From assembly GCF_027942865.1 (NCBI RefSeq), contig NC_134510.1:16024743-16088742 (forward strand): a stretch of 64,000 nucleotides of DNA, read 5' to 3'. The notes below the pieces were generated by a model. That model saw nothing but the letters and a program-made list of their open reading frames with translations, was not told the DNA's origin and did no database searches. Positions 33,950 to 51,842 of this stretch are shown one piece after another (the stretch's first letter is position 1; the number at the start of each line of letters is the position of its first letter). The translations under genes and the position numbers were made by a program. This stretch comes from Odontesthes bonariensis (lineage: Eukaryota > Chordata > Actinopteri > Atheriniformes > Atherinopsidae).

Positions 33950-35953
33950 TACCAGCTGATTAGAGGAGTCGTTGAGGTGTGGCCCAGTTCCTGAACCAAA
34001 GTTAGCAAGTGAACTTCATGTGTTTGAAGGAAGATCGAAGACCATGCTTACTGTTGTCACTGAAACTTCAAGAAAATTCAGGTGGAATTGTGCAAACCAT
34101 TCATTAGTCCCCACATTTGTCTTCACTGAGGGAGTGAAGTGTCCCTGTGGTTACTAAGGGCAAGTGAAGCTGAAAAAAATATGACTCGAGTTTTAGTGCA
34201 CTGGTCCAAACTTAAAGGTAATATTGAGTTCTGCACTCATAGCTCCCTTATACTGGATAGGAAAAAGCAAATCCTTTTGTTCATAGTTGTTTTAAGATAC
34301 ACAGCAAAGAAAGTGGATGGGTGTTGTTTGCATCACCAATGTGTGTGGAAAATAACAAGTATGTTGGAAGAGCCAGGGATAGACTTGGATTGAAAGCTAG
34401 GATTTGCTCTGCTCTGAAAGTTTTATGGCATGGGTTTTAGCTTCACTAACCCCAGCTCTTGGCCTCCTACCTCTGTGCAATCCATTTACTTCTGTCACTG
34501 TCTGCTTTTAAAATACTCCATCTTGATCTGTTAAAAAGCAGGACTGCTTTCTGTTGTAATCCCATTTCAATTACCAGAGAAAATGTCGCAGGGCCAATCA
34601 GCCGGCTTTGGGCAGGAATGATAATCTATTTTCCCTGAAAAGGATGACAGATGTTTGGGGTCTTGTTCTGCCTTTCACTGTGAGATGCATGTACATACAT
34701 GCGTTGACCACTTCCCCCCATTCCTCCCTTCCTTCTGCCCCTTGATTATTCATTCATTTGCCTTCATCAGGGTGGCAGATGTCTGCACCATGGAGGCTTT
34801 TGTGTCCAGTCTGCTTTGTCTGAATGTCAAACAAAAGATAAGTTACTGAGGACGTGCTGAATCATCATCTGAGATCATATTTATTAAAGTAAGTTTCCCA
34901 TTTTGTTAGCATGTTTTACTGGTTAAAACATATTCAAACTGGGAATAATTTTGCAGCAGTTGCCAAGTTGATTTTAAAGACTAAATATGACTGAACTACC
35001 TGTTAAGATATTTTGTGTTTTTAGCTGGTGAATATAATGCTTCCCAGCACTACATCCCACACTGCACAGGACTATGTGAGGATAGGCTGTTAGAGAAGGA
35101 GTGAGACAGGAAGATGCCCTGATGAACAGTCTAAAAATAACTCCAGCTTCATTCATATTGCACATCCTAGTCTCCCTCTGATTCTCACTTCCTCTGTTGT
35201 TCACAGACACTCTTTCTTTAGATCGTCACATTAACACGATGTGTAGACGGTCATCGCAGGCGATGACTGTCTCTGTCAAACGTTGTCAGGATAAATTTGA
35301 AGTGAAATTATTTTCCAGTTTCAGTTAGTCCATCTCAAATTAATTTAAATACATTCAAAGGTGGCATGAAGGATTTTGTGTGTGAGTAGCTTCACATTCA
35401 ATCTTTGTTAGAGCTTACGAGATCATATTTAGCCTGAGAAAACAGTGCAAATATTTCTTCTGCAAAGCAGATCTTTTCCTTGAGAAAAGAATGATATAGC
35501 ACGTTCCCGTTGATAACCATTTCTAAGAGAGACAGGAAATTAGTCACCAAAAACATGTTTTTTGAAACCCTTTTTTCTGACAGGTAGTCTTTTAAAGTTG
35601 GAGCCTTATATGTTACCGGCACAATCCATCTCTCTGGAGAGGTGTAAAAAGCGTGACTGTCTAGTTTGATGTGCTCCTGGTATCAAGTAAGCAGGCGACA
35701 GGGAGGAAAACTGTTGTTTCTGTGAAAGCTAAAGCGACTTTACTGAATGAGACAGTTCAGCACGGATGCGTTTTATTCCAACCGACATGTAGTACAGGTA
35801 CAGTGATGCACCCGGCCGAGTACTGTTCGATGTGTGTTGTGGTGGTGGTCTGAAGACCAAATAGGACACAGCCTCTGCCCGTCTAACTGTGGCTTTGGTG
35901 GTTTCAAGTTGTTACGCTATGTTCATATAGCAAAGAGTGTATGCATCTCTTGT

Positions 35954-35975
35954 AAAAAAAAAAAAAAAAAAAAAG
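35954..35975. repeat. Poly-A tract
   Basis: About 20 uninterrupted A residues in intergenic DNA. It could be the tail of an unrecognised retroposed sequence, but none was identified immediately upstream. Confidence 0.6.
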
Positions 35976-36439
35976 ATGTGTTTACTGGCTTGCTTTTTTT
36001 TACCCCTATTTCCAAAAAGAATGGCCAAAAAAGAAAAAAGATTTAATCAAGACACAGAGTTGATCAGCTAAACTTATTTCAAATTCATAAAAAGATTTAT
36101 AACAAAGGTTGAAGCTGGAAAATGTTGTTTTAAAAACGATAAGCTCACTTTGAATTTGATGCCAGCAGAATGGTTACACAAAAAAGGAGGATTGGGCAAC
36201 AAAAGGAGAATATTAAAAAAGGGGAAGAAACCACCACTCTAAAATACAGCTCAACCATTTTTCTTAACATAAAATTTTATCTTCTATGGTGTATAATATC
36301 ATTAAAAATTAAATAAAATATATGTAAAAACAAGGCAGAAAACAGACATTGAATGGGATGTGATCTGCAGACAAATTGTTTTTTATTTCTTATGTTTTCT
36401 ATTATCTGTTGGTTTGGCAGCCTTAGCCTAAAAAATAAG

Positions 36440-36835
36440 TGTAAATTGACAAAAATTGTCGGGCAGTGCTATAAGATCACGGGTTTCTTTTAATGGCCTC
36501 CAGCACCAGTGTGAAGAAAGAGCCACCTCAAAGGCAAAGGCGGTTGTTTTGGACTCTCAGCATCCTTTGCACAATGAGTTTCAGATGCTTCCATCTTGGA
36601 AGACGTTCATCTTTCCCAGATGCAGTGGAAACAGATAGGGACAGTCTTTTATTCCCTCTGCTGTTGTCTTTTAAACAAATTGTCATGATCTTGGTGGCAG
36701 TGTACGATTTATGTGTTTTTGTGTTGTGTTATAAGTGGTATTGTATGTACTTCTGTTGACTACTATCTGCAAAGAAAATTGCACATTAGTGACATTAAAG
36801 TTTTAGTCTACTTTACTCTACTCTACTACGCCCTC
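36440..36835 (+). mobile_element. 5'-truncated LINE 3' fragment
   Basis: Plus-strand frames include DSQHPLHNEFQMLPSWKTF followed by a basic, Arg-containing stretch, which resembles the C-terminus of fish LINE ORF2 (HPL...F..LPSGRR...). It ends in a TACTC/TACTT-type tail (TTTACTCTACTCTACTACG), a usual LINE 3' repeat. The frame is broken. Family assignment is tentative. Confidence 0.5.
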
Positions 36836-37179
36836 AGAATGCACTGAAAAAGAGACTCTGTCGCATGCAGAGAAAAAGACAAATAAACATACAGCAACAC
36901 ATCTAAAGATCCAGAACACCACTGCCTCCTCTGATGTTGAGATGATTTGAGATGGAATAAGCCAAAAAAGACAATTGCCCTGTTGTCTAGGAGGTCAAAA
37001 TTAGAAATTCCTTTTTGAAAATCATAGATACTCTGCCAGAATGCCACTATGATGGCAAAGCAGTGCATTAGCACACGACATAGATAACTCTTGCATTTAT
37101 GAAGGTATCGTTAATTTTTAAGTAATATACACATATTGGAGCAATATATAACATCCTTTTCAGATAGATCCTTGCTCAC

Positions 37180-37788
37180 TTAAAGCTGCAGTCTGCAACT
37201 CTTTTTCAAGCATAATGCCTGGAACTGTCCGGGGATTCTGAAAGTAGTACATTAAATACCCCAATACAAAAAAAAATGAGTTCTCTAGGTCCCCTATATG
37301 TCCCGCTAGGTCCCTCCAAAGCCAGCAGGTTTGTTTACAAAATTGCAGACCGGACCGGTAAAAGGTAACCCATCAGGTTTACGAGCTGGGCTCTGCTGCC
37401 TGTCAATCACCGATTGTGCACGCGCGATACAAGGTAGGCTCGTCCCCACGCTTATTTATCTAGACTATTGAACTTCATTACGGGCTTGTCTACTTACTGT
37501 GTCTTCCATGATCGCAAATGACAGGTGAGTTGATGAATGAGGAGTCGTGTACGCGAATCTGGCGTGCACGTCTACGTGCACGAGTTCTCATGTGTTTTGA
37601 TGGGGCAGGACAGGAAGTTGAATAACTTTTTATTTTTCGGTTAAAAAATAAGCATTTCTTGCATTTTGCGACTACGGAGGTCACCGTTTTCAACTTCAAG
37701 CGTTCTGATAGATCATGTAAACTCTTAAAATGCCAAAAAGTAGGACTTTACGTATGACAACAACAAATCCTGCAGACTGCAGCTTTAA
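37180..37788. mobile_element. TTAA-flanked MITE, copy 2 (uninterrupted)
   Basis: Same 609-bp element as in soga3 intron 9, with identical ends and only scattered substitutions. The sequence GTGTTTTGATGGGGC at about 37593 is the empty site for the SINE found in copy 1. Confidence 0.9.
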
Positions 37789-40700
37789 GCAAGACATTGA
37801 CAAAAGCTCATTCTGCACATGTTCCAACAGGACGACGCTGCAGTAAAAGGTTTCAGCTGCTTCTAGGATCTGTCAATTGTAGATTTATATGATTAGCATA
37901 TATTTGTAGTCAGACTTTACACAGCATCCTAACTTTTAGGATTGGGACTGTACCATATGATATAGAAAATAGATTCCAATTGCCCGTATGTATTTGAAAG
38001 TTATTCTTAAAACTGGGATTCATACGGGGTATAAATCCTATTTGTTTTAATGGTAGTTTTTTGTGCTGTTGAAATGTAATTGTGCACCAGAGTAGGCTTT
38101 AAGGAAAGATTTGAAAGAGTTGTAGGGGCACAAAGGCACCGTCTAAAGAAAAAGCTGCTGATGAGAGTGTAGTTTTGAGTTACCAAGTTGTGAAATTAGC
38201 AACAACACAAACATCGTCCATGAAACACCCTTCTGCAATCATAAATCTCCCGCTCCAAAACTCCATGGGGGCACACACAAAGGCAGAAAGCGTTTCGCAA
38301 TCTTTCAGAGAGAAACACTAAAGCACACAAACACAAAACCTCCTCCCCTCCACCCACATACACTTGTACACACATGAACACCAAAACCTTGTTTAACAGT
38401 TTATTGCACTGGTGTGCTTTTCAATGTAGACCCCAGCTGATCAAAGAAAAGGAAGCTGGGGGAGGGGGATGAGCAGTTGGGAGGGGAGGGGCTTTGAAGA
38501 ATGGGGTGGGGAACAGAAAAGACAGCTGCTGTGTAAAGTTACCATGGAAACCTTTGTCTAAAATCATCAAAATGGGAGGAGAATTCGGCAGAGAGTGAGG
38601 AGTGATCCAAATTTACATTGGTGAGGTTTTTCTTTTTTGCCAGTTATTATTTCTAAGCTAATTAGACAACCACTCGTCCATTTATCAACATATACACATT
38701 GTCCTCAACCTGGATGTCGTTAGGATTTAAATACTATGCTATTTGATCATAATTTAGTGATACATAAAAAAGCAAGCAGTCCTCTAATATTAGGCCTGAT
38801 GAACACACAGCTCAATTGATCCCCTTTTATATATATAGTGGTTCAGTTAATGAGACTGCACACTGCATTATGATATAATATAACATTATTAACTTTAAGA
38901 TATCTCCAGATATTAAATAAATACCAAACATTAAGTAGAACATCGTCCATCTGCACAAGTACACAACTGCACAATGGAAGAAAAGAAACAGACATACAGT
39001 AAATGCTAGTACTTCTGTTCAACCAACAAATATACTTAATTTCCTGCACTGGGATTCAAACCATTTTACAGATAATGTTTTGAAAACAAGCAAACATCAT
39101 TGTGCAAAGATAGGATTCGATGATGTCTCCGGAAAAAGTTTATTACTAACAAGTGTACAGTGATTATTCTACCCTCCTCATATCATTAATTCTGATGAAG
39201 TTCCTAATATTCCATAATCACAGGAGTTGATCCCAAACATGGAGATCATAGTGTAGACATTGCTGAGTAACTTGAGGCTTAAGCTAATTTAGAATGGCGT
39301 TACTATGCCGCTATCTAGTGTTGGGAATCTGGAATTGCACAATCTGTAAGGTACCAACTCCTCGTGTGAAGTCGCTGACGTTTCTGCTAAAAGATGTGCA
39401 ATGACATGTTGTTCAACAGGAAGTAGACAGTTAACGAAATTATACAGGCATTCATTTTAGTTTAATTTGAAGAAAGTCCAAAGTTATAATACTAAAAATA
39501 AATGAATGAATAAATAAAAACTGAAGCATTGCGGACGTACAAATGTCCACTCTATGCGCAGTATACAAAATATCACAATGTAATATGTACATCACAAAAA
39601 GAAGAAAAATACACAGACAAGCACTCTCAGCTAGGTGGTATTCACATTATAAATAATCAATAAATAACAGAAATGCATTCGCTGACAGCTGACATGAAGC
39701 AAGATTTGCTGAAATAGAGCTGATTTATTCTCTATTTTACAAGCAGAGCAAAGGTATTCTTAATAGTTGTAGAACATACTGTCTCTGCAGAGGTTAACCA
39801 GCTCTTTATGTATAGAAATAATAACTTTAATCTTTTCCAAATTCAAAACTCTCTCCTGATAAATTTACATTCAAGCCAGCTCAGGGCCTCAATTAAGCCT
39901 GAAAACATATAAGCAAAAAGACATTTGTTTGAATGTGTGAAGTTTTTTTGATCAAAATGGCTGTGAGCTGGCTCTGAATTCTCTATACATACAAAAGGGA
40001 AACCAGAGCACCACGGCAGTCTTGTTTTTATCAGCGTCTAAGACAAACATCACGTTGGGAGAGGATACAATATAAAAAAGACAGGGGAACCATCTGCAAG
40101 GACAAAACTCCACCTGCTTTTCTGTGGAGGGGGAAACAGAGTATCGTTGGATTCAGCATTTCTCCGGATAATATCCATTATATTTAATCACATGACAAAC
40201 AAGTATGGATATACAAAATGGATTATGTTGTATTCAGAAATGGAAAATGATCATTTACACCCCTACATGAGCTAAAGTTGATCATTGTTCCATCTTCAAA
40301 CAACAATGGAACAATATCATATCGCTGACACGGGGTTGAAAATTTGGTTTCAATGTTTCTATTTACACCTGACCACTTGATTTATCTTCTCTCTTTACAA
40401 TACGACAGCATGGCAATGGGTGGCAGCCCAAAAGTGAGAATCCAAATCCCCAAATAAATAAGAATAAAAAAACTGTTTTTTCCAGCAAGAATAAAAGAAC
40501 AATCAAAGGGGTAATGATGAAAAGGAAATGTAAACTTAAAGCCTCATCAACACACTTGAAAAAGATGAGGACAACAGTGACATTATGGTGTAGATGGTCA
40601 TCACCTTTATATCTATACAGTTGATCAACAAAATGTATTTAAACACAAACTGACATGTTGCATTTGTGTGTGTTATTATGTGTATTCCTGTCTCAATGAA

Positions 40701-41161
40701 GCAGTTAACAGTATACGATATTCTCTTTTGTTTTTACACAGCTCAGGGGCTTTTACTGTAGCACCTTCGATGAGCCTGGGGGCAGCTGTTTCCTTTTCAG
40801 GCTCAGCGTCTGATTGATGCAAGTCCATTTCTAAACCAGATCTCCTGCACGTGGCACCACAACAGAGAGAGGGAATACTAAAATCTATCCCATACCCTAT
40901 GACTGGATTTTGGGTCATTTTATGATAATGGTCATCTTAAGCATGACCTTTGACAGCTCTTACCAACATAACCTTCTTCTCTAACCAAAGACCTGCATCA
41001 AATTTTATCTATAACAACTCAGATCATGGCTTAAAGAAATACATCTCACCTGAAAAAATCCATCTAACTAATTCTTCCTCATATTAAGACTTCCAGTTTT
41101 AAGCAATAGCAACCTAAAAGCCAAAGTTAGGCCCCACCTCACCTGTTCCTATCCTCCTCCT

Positions 41162-45459
<4,298 letters not shown>

Positions 45460-45964
45460 GGCTGAGGTCGACGGCCTGAAATTAAATAGACATGTGTGAA
45501 AATTGAGGTCTAAAAAAAAATCATGCCTTCACTCAGCATTTCAAGATCACTTCTGTCCATGAGTTATCAATAAATGTATCCTAATCCCGCTAATTTCTAT
45601 ATTCCTATTTTGTTCATAGTTTAGCAATAACAGGTGTTTAATGAAGCCATCAAAGAAAAACACTCAGGCCACCAGGCCACCATGCAGTTAGGAACCTATA
45701 GGAGTCTGTTGTCCCATGAGGCCTTGACAGATGAGCTGTGGACCTCGTTGCTCACAAAGGCGGGGGACACCGGCCGCCAGAGCGCATGTGTCAGCAGGTT
45801 TTCGGCTTCAACACGACCAACAGCTAACCCGGCTGCTCTTACAATGGGAGCAGGGGTTGCTACACTGAAATGGGTCACCTCAGATAGGAGGCCAGATTGA
45901 CGCATAGAATGATAAGTAGCAGAGCGCGTATTCGGTAGCACGGAGCGATTTAATGATCCCAAAC

Positions 45965-46016
45965 ACCCCTCCTCCTCCTCCTCCCCCCCTCCCCCCACCT
46001 CCTCCTCCCCATCTCC
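45965..46016. repeat. Polypyrimidine (CTC/CCT)n tract near the elovl4 5' end
   Basis: An almost pure C/T run (CTCCTCCTCCTCC, then C-rich) of about 50 bp lies about 510 bp upstream of the elovl4 ATG, within a GC-rich block. Such tracts occur in promoters and 5' UTRs. Confidence 0.7.
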
Positions 46017-46781
46017 GCGCAGCCGGATGAAGCGCTGCTGCAGCATCTGCGCGCGTTCTCCGGTTAAACAGAGAATAATACAAGCATCACTTTTCGAATA
46101 AACAGTCAACCTCGTATTCAATCTGCCTTAACGGATTCGGTTCATATATATGCAGCATAAGCTTTAGAACAACATCCGTACCCTTGGAAATGCCTTCTGG
46201 CCTTAAAATTGCACGAGCAGTCATGTCAAGGCCTCATCATAATTTCCTTTTTTTTCTTCCCATTCCTGAGCTGTTTCAGTCATAGAGTTGTACAAGTGTT
46301 TCCATGCGAGACAGAGGCCCTGCAACCACATAGGCTACTGCTGTTTGCCTGCAACATACAGTGGGCCATACTAGCTATCGACATTGGTCCTCCATCTGCT
46401 CCGCGCGGACGAGGATGCTTTTTTTTTTATCTTACCGTTTCGGTGCTTTGAAAAAAAAAAAAAATCCGTCAATTATGACAGTCGGTGCAACGTCGCGCAG
46501 TGGGCTTCTAATCAGCCGATCACTTTTTCTATGAGCCGATCAGTTGGTCGGGATCCAAAGTGAAATAAACGGGCCGTTGAATAAACGGCGATGGCACGAC
46601 TCTCTCATTAAGGGACCATACTAGCCTCCACAAGCGAGTCTGCCTCATCGAATTGCACCCTGAGACGCGAGGCTCAAGCCAAACGTAATACACCTTTTAC
46701 TTCCGGTCAAACTTTCACAACAATAGAGAGAGGTCGCTATTAAAAAAAAGTTGAAATATTTGACTTCATATCGCTATTAGT

Positions 46782-46880
46782 GTTCAATTCAATTCAATTC
46801 ATTTTTATTTATATAGCGCCAAATACAACAAATGTCATCTCAAGGCACTTAAATAATAAAGTCCAATTCAAGCCAATTGG
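46782..46880 (-). repeat. Inverted LINE/SINE 3'-tail fragment
   Basis: TTCAATTCAATTCAATTC then TTTTTATTTATATAGCGCC is the reverse complement of the LINE tail at 48190-48229 (GTGCTATATAAATAAATAC...GAATTGAACTGAA). It is a tail-only fragment in the opposite orientation. Confidence 0.65.
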
Positions 46881-47171
46881 AATTCAATTAGTTGTAATCA
46901 TAATTATTTATAAAATAAAATAATCCACTGTCCAACAAATGCACCATTTCACTGATGTCAGCCCACTTATGGAATATTACAAAATGTGACACCATTCTGG
47001 AAGGTTCTACAGTCTGTTTTCTTTGTATAATCAGTGTGTGTCAGGTATGGGTATCAAAGGAAACAAGAAATTCTCAATACAAGATTGCAAAGAATGTTGA
47101 TATTTCAAAACCTACAGAGCATGATACTGTGAAAAAAGTTCAGGGAATCTGGGGAAATCTCAGCGCCTAAA

Positions 47172-48231
47172 ATATCAATATCAAAGGTTATATGCCTGTA
47201 ACCACCAATGACAGCCAGTCCGCAGTAAAAATGCTGCAGGATTGTCTTGGGGAGGTACAGGCATGGTTGAAATGGAACTTTCTGAACCTAAATAAAGATA
47301 AAACTGAGATTCTGGGATTTGGAAAAACTAATCCCCTGCATAGACATGACGGTGCGACTGGTCCTCTGTCCTCCTGCCGTCCTTTTGTAAGGAATCTGGG
47401 TGTGATGGTTGACCCTCTGTTTAAATTTGATAAGCACATCAGCGCCGTCATCAAGGCCAGCTTTTTCCAGCTGAGGACTCTTGCAAAGATTCAATCTTAT
47501 CTTCCTCGGGCTGACTTTGAAAGAGCAATCCAAGCATTTATAACATCCCGTTTGGATTACTGTAATTCTTTAGATATAGGGTTTGATCCAGGGTTCTCTG
47601 CAGCGTCTACAGAGCGTCCAAAACGCTGCAGCCTGCCTGCTGACCAGAACAAAGAGGCGCGAATCCATCACCCCAGTCTTGTGCACCCTTCACTGGCTCC
47701 ATGTCGGCTTTCGGGTGAAATTTAAGGTTTTATTGATTGTTTTTAAGTGTTTGAACTCTATGGGCCCGTCTTACTTAAGTGAGCTGTTGCATCCCTACAC
47801 TCCACCCAGAGCACTGAGGTCAGCCGACCAGCTCCTGTTGGCTGTTCCCAAAGCCAGGCTAAAGACCAGAGGTGATGGAGCCGTCTCTGTGGCAGCACCC
47901 AGACTGTGGAACTGCCTCCCATTGTTTGTCAGCTCCTCTCAGTCTTTAGGCCAGTTCAAATCCAGACTGAAAACATATCTCTTTTCCCTGGCCCTCCACT
48001 GGCTGAAATGGAGTTTACCTTGGCTTGCTACTTTTATTGTTTCTTTTATTGTTATCTTATTGCTAAATTTTTTACAAATTTTATTTGATCAGTGACGCAG
48101 TTATTCTTATTGCTAATTTATTGATGACTTTCTTAATATGTGATAGCAGTTGCTATTGTGAAGCACTTTGGTCAGCTGAGGTTGTTTTAATGTGCTATAT
48201 AAATAAATACATTTTGAATTGAACTGAATCA
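47172..48231 (+). pseudogene. 5'-truncated, frameshifted L2-like LINE (RT C-terminal part)
   Basis: The first frame (from 47192) carries FLNLNKDKTEILGFG and FDKHISAVIKASFFQLR, the RT thumb. The second frame (about 47583-48090) carries LQRLQSVQNAAACLLT, NSMGPSYLSELL and FKSRLKTYLF, the L2 C-terminal domain. The frames switch around 47590-47600. The 5' end is lost before the catalytic YADD region. The tail is TGTGCTATATAAATAAATAC plus GAATTGAACTGAA. Confidence 0.85.
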
Positions 48232-48927
48232 AGGACTGAAATCACTGCTGGATGTAACATTTAAGCCCTCAGGAGCCAATGCATACCAAACATTGACCAT
48301 GATCTATTTAGCTATGGGCTTAGAAGTATCTTGTAAAACCACTGTCACTCAACATAGACCGCTCCTGCATCTATGTAACCTGAAACTGCGCAGAAATGCT
48401 GCCAAGTTCTCTGGTCTTTTCTCAGATGGAGATGGAGCAGAGGCATATATTGTCATTTGGAAGAGGCATATGCTTCCATCAAGTGTGGCAACAATGGCAC
48501 AGTGTGTGTGAGTGTGTATGTGACTGGCTTGCCTGCAGTTTGGTCTATCTCCTTTGGAAAAAGGAATAGTGCTTTATGAGGAGAAGAATCAGACAACAGA
48601 AGCCATGGACTGAAATCTTGTATCCAGCAAGAACGGACACAGATCCTTCTGAAAAACTGCAATAATCAGCAAAATAAGTTCTCCTAAGAGTGTAATTCAA
48701 AAGATGGGTGATGTGACAGAATTGAAAGTATGCCTCTATGACGACTTCATCATATCATATCATATTGTTACAGAGCTGACAGCGAAAGAACAGCTGTTTG
48801 CAGGCCTCTTGTTTTTATTTGAAAGTGGTATCACCCCATTTCCGGTTCGGGCCGCGGTGTCCTGGGGCGGCTTGATGCCGCTCCGCTCCTTCTCTTCCAC
48901 TTGCCGGGGCACGATGGAAAGATGCTA

Positions 48928-48939
48928 CGCGCATGCGCA
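48928..48939. promoter_or_regulatory. Candidate NRF1 site upstream of prelid3a
   Basis: CGCGCATGCGCA is a full match to the NRF1 consensus YGCGCAYGCGCR, in a GC-rich block 636 bp upstream of the prelid3a ATG. NRF1 drives many nuclear genes for mitochondrial proteins, which fits a mitochondrial lipid-transfer protein. This is a motif match only. Confidence 0.5.
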
Positions 48940-49574
48940 CAAACGGAGGCGGATGCAGCAGCAGCAGCAGAGCATCAGCTTCGTCAAGTCAGCCGGCCAC
49001 CACCTACACAGGAAAAGCAGATGGGCAGTTCTCTGCGGATTCACCGCAGTAAAAGTGTTGTATGTTCGGAGAAAGTGCAGCCACCACTGACATCCTCACT
49101 AAAATCCTCTCCTCGTCCCGTTTAAAGTTCATGAAATCTTCAGGTCCACATGTCTATGGATGAATATTTCTCAGACTCAGATGTAAGTGAAACAGGAGTT
49201 GAAGGACGGATTTTATTTTGGCATATTTGACGAGAATCCTGCCTTTCACTCCGTTAGACTTAACACTTGGCGGCTCCGCTCCAGCACCGGTTCCTCTCTT
49301 GCCCTTGCTGTTATTTATCCTTTGCACGTTCTCTGAATGTTGCACCTGCGGCACGTGAACCAGCGACACGTCTTCTTCGAGTGGTGATATCACAGTACGA
49401 GTGAAGATGCGTCGCCTGGACGCGCCGTATTGACAGTCGTGAGCTCCATCACACAACAGGCCCCGTTCTTCTGATCAGCGGGGCTAGCTCCTCACAGGAT
49501 GATGGTCCGGTAAGATGTAGTTTGGGATCTTAGGCGTCTGTTTCCACGAGAAGGCCAAGACAGTCATTTGAATG

Positions 49575-51842
<2,268 letters not shown>

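Larger units (their letters stand above)
31799..41161. other. Gene-free region between soga3 and elovl4
   Basis: No recognised coding exon. Sequence at about 32.9-33.13 kb is GC-richer, with minus-strand CCAAT boxes near 33065 and 33123, and may be part of the soga3 promoter or a 5' exon. The stretch also contains a GGAT microsatellite, a LINE 3' fragment near 36.5 kb, a MITE at 37.2-37.8 kb and AT-rich sequence. The part adjoining 41161 should contain the elovl4 3' UTR, whose end I could not fix. Confidence 0.5.
45460..49574. other. Divergent interval between elovl4 and prelid3a starts
   Basis: Contains the elovl4 5' region (GC-rich block and polypyrimidine run about 45.95-46.07 kb), a broken L2-like LINE (47.17-48.23 kb), an inverted LINE/SINE tail (46.78-46.88 kb), and a GC-rich segment at 48.84-49.0 kb with an NRF1-type site, probably the prelid3a promoter. 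The open frame at 48704-49090 covers that GC-rich segment and has no recognisable homology. Confidence 0.55.

Noticed and set aside
48704-49125. Plus-strand open frames of 128 and 74 codons
   Set aside because: They lie in a GC-rich promoter-like block upstream of prelid3a; the translations are low-complexity (Gln, Arg) without homology.
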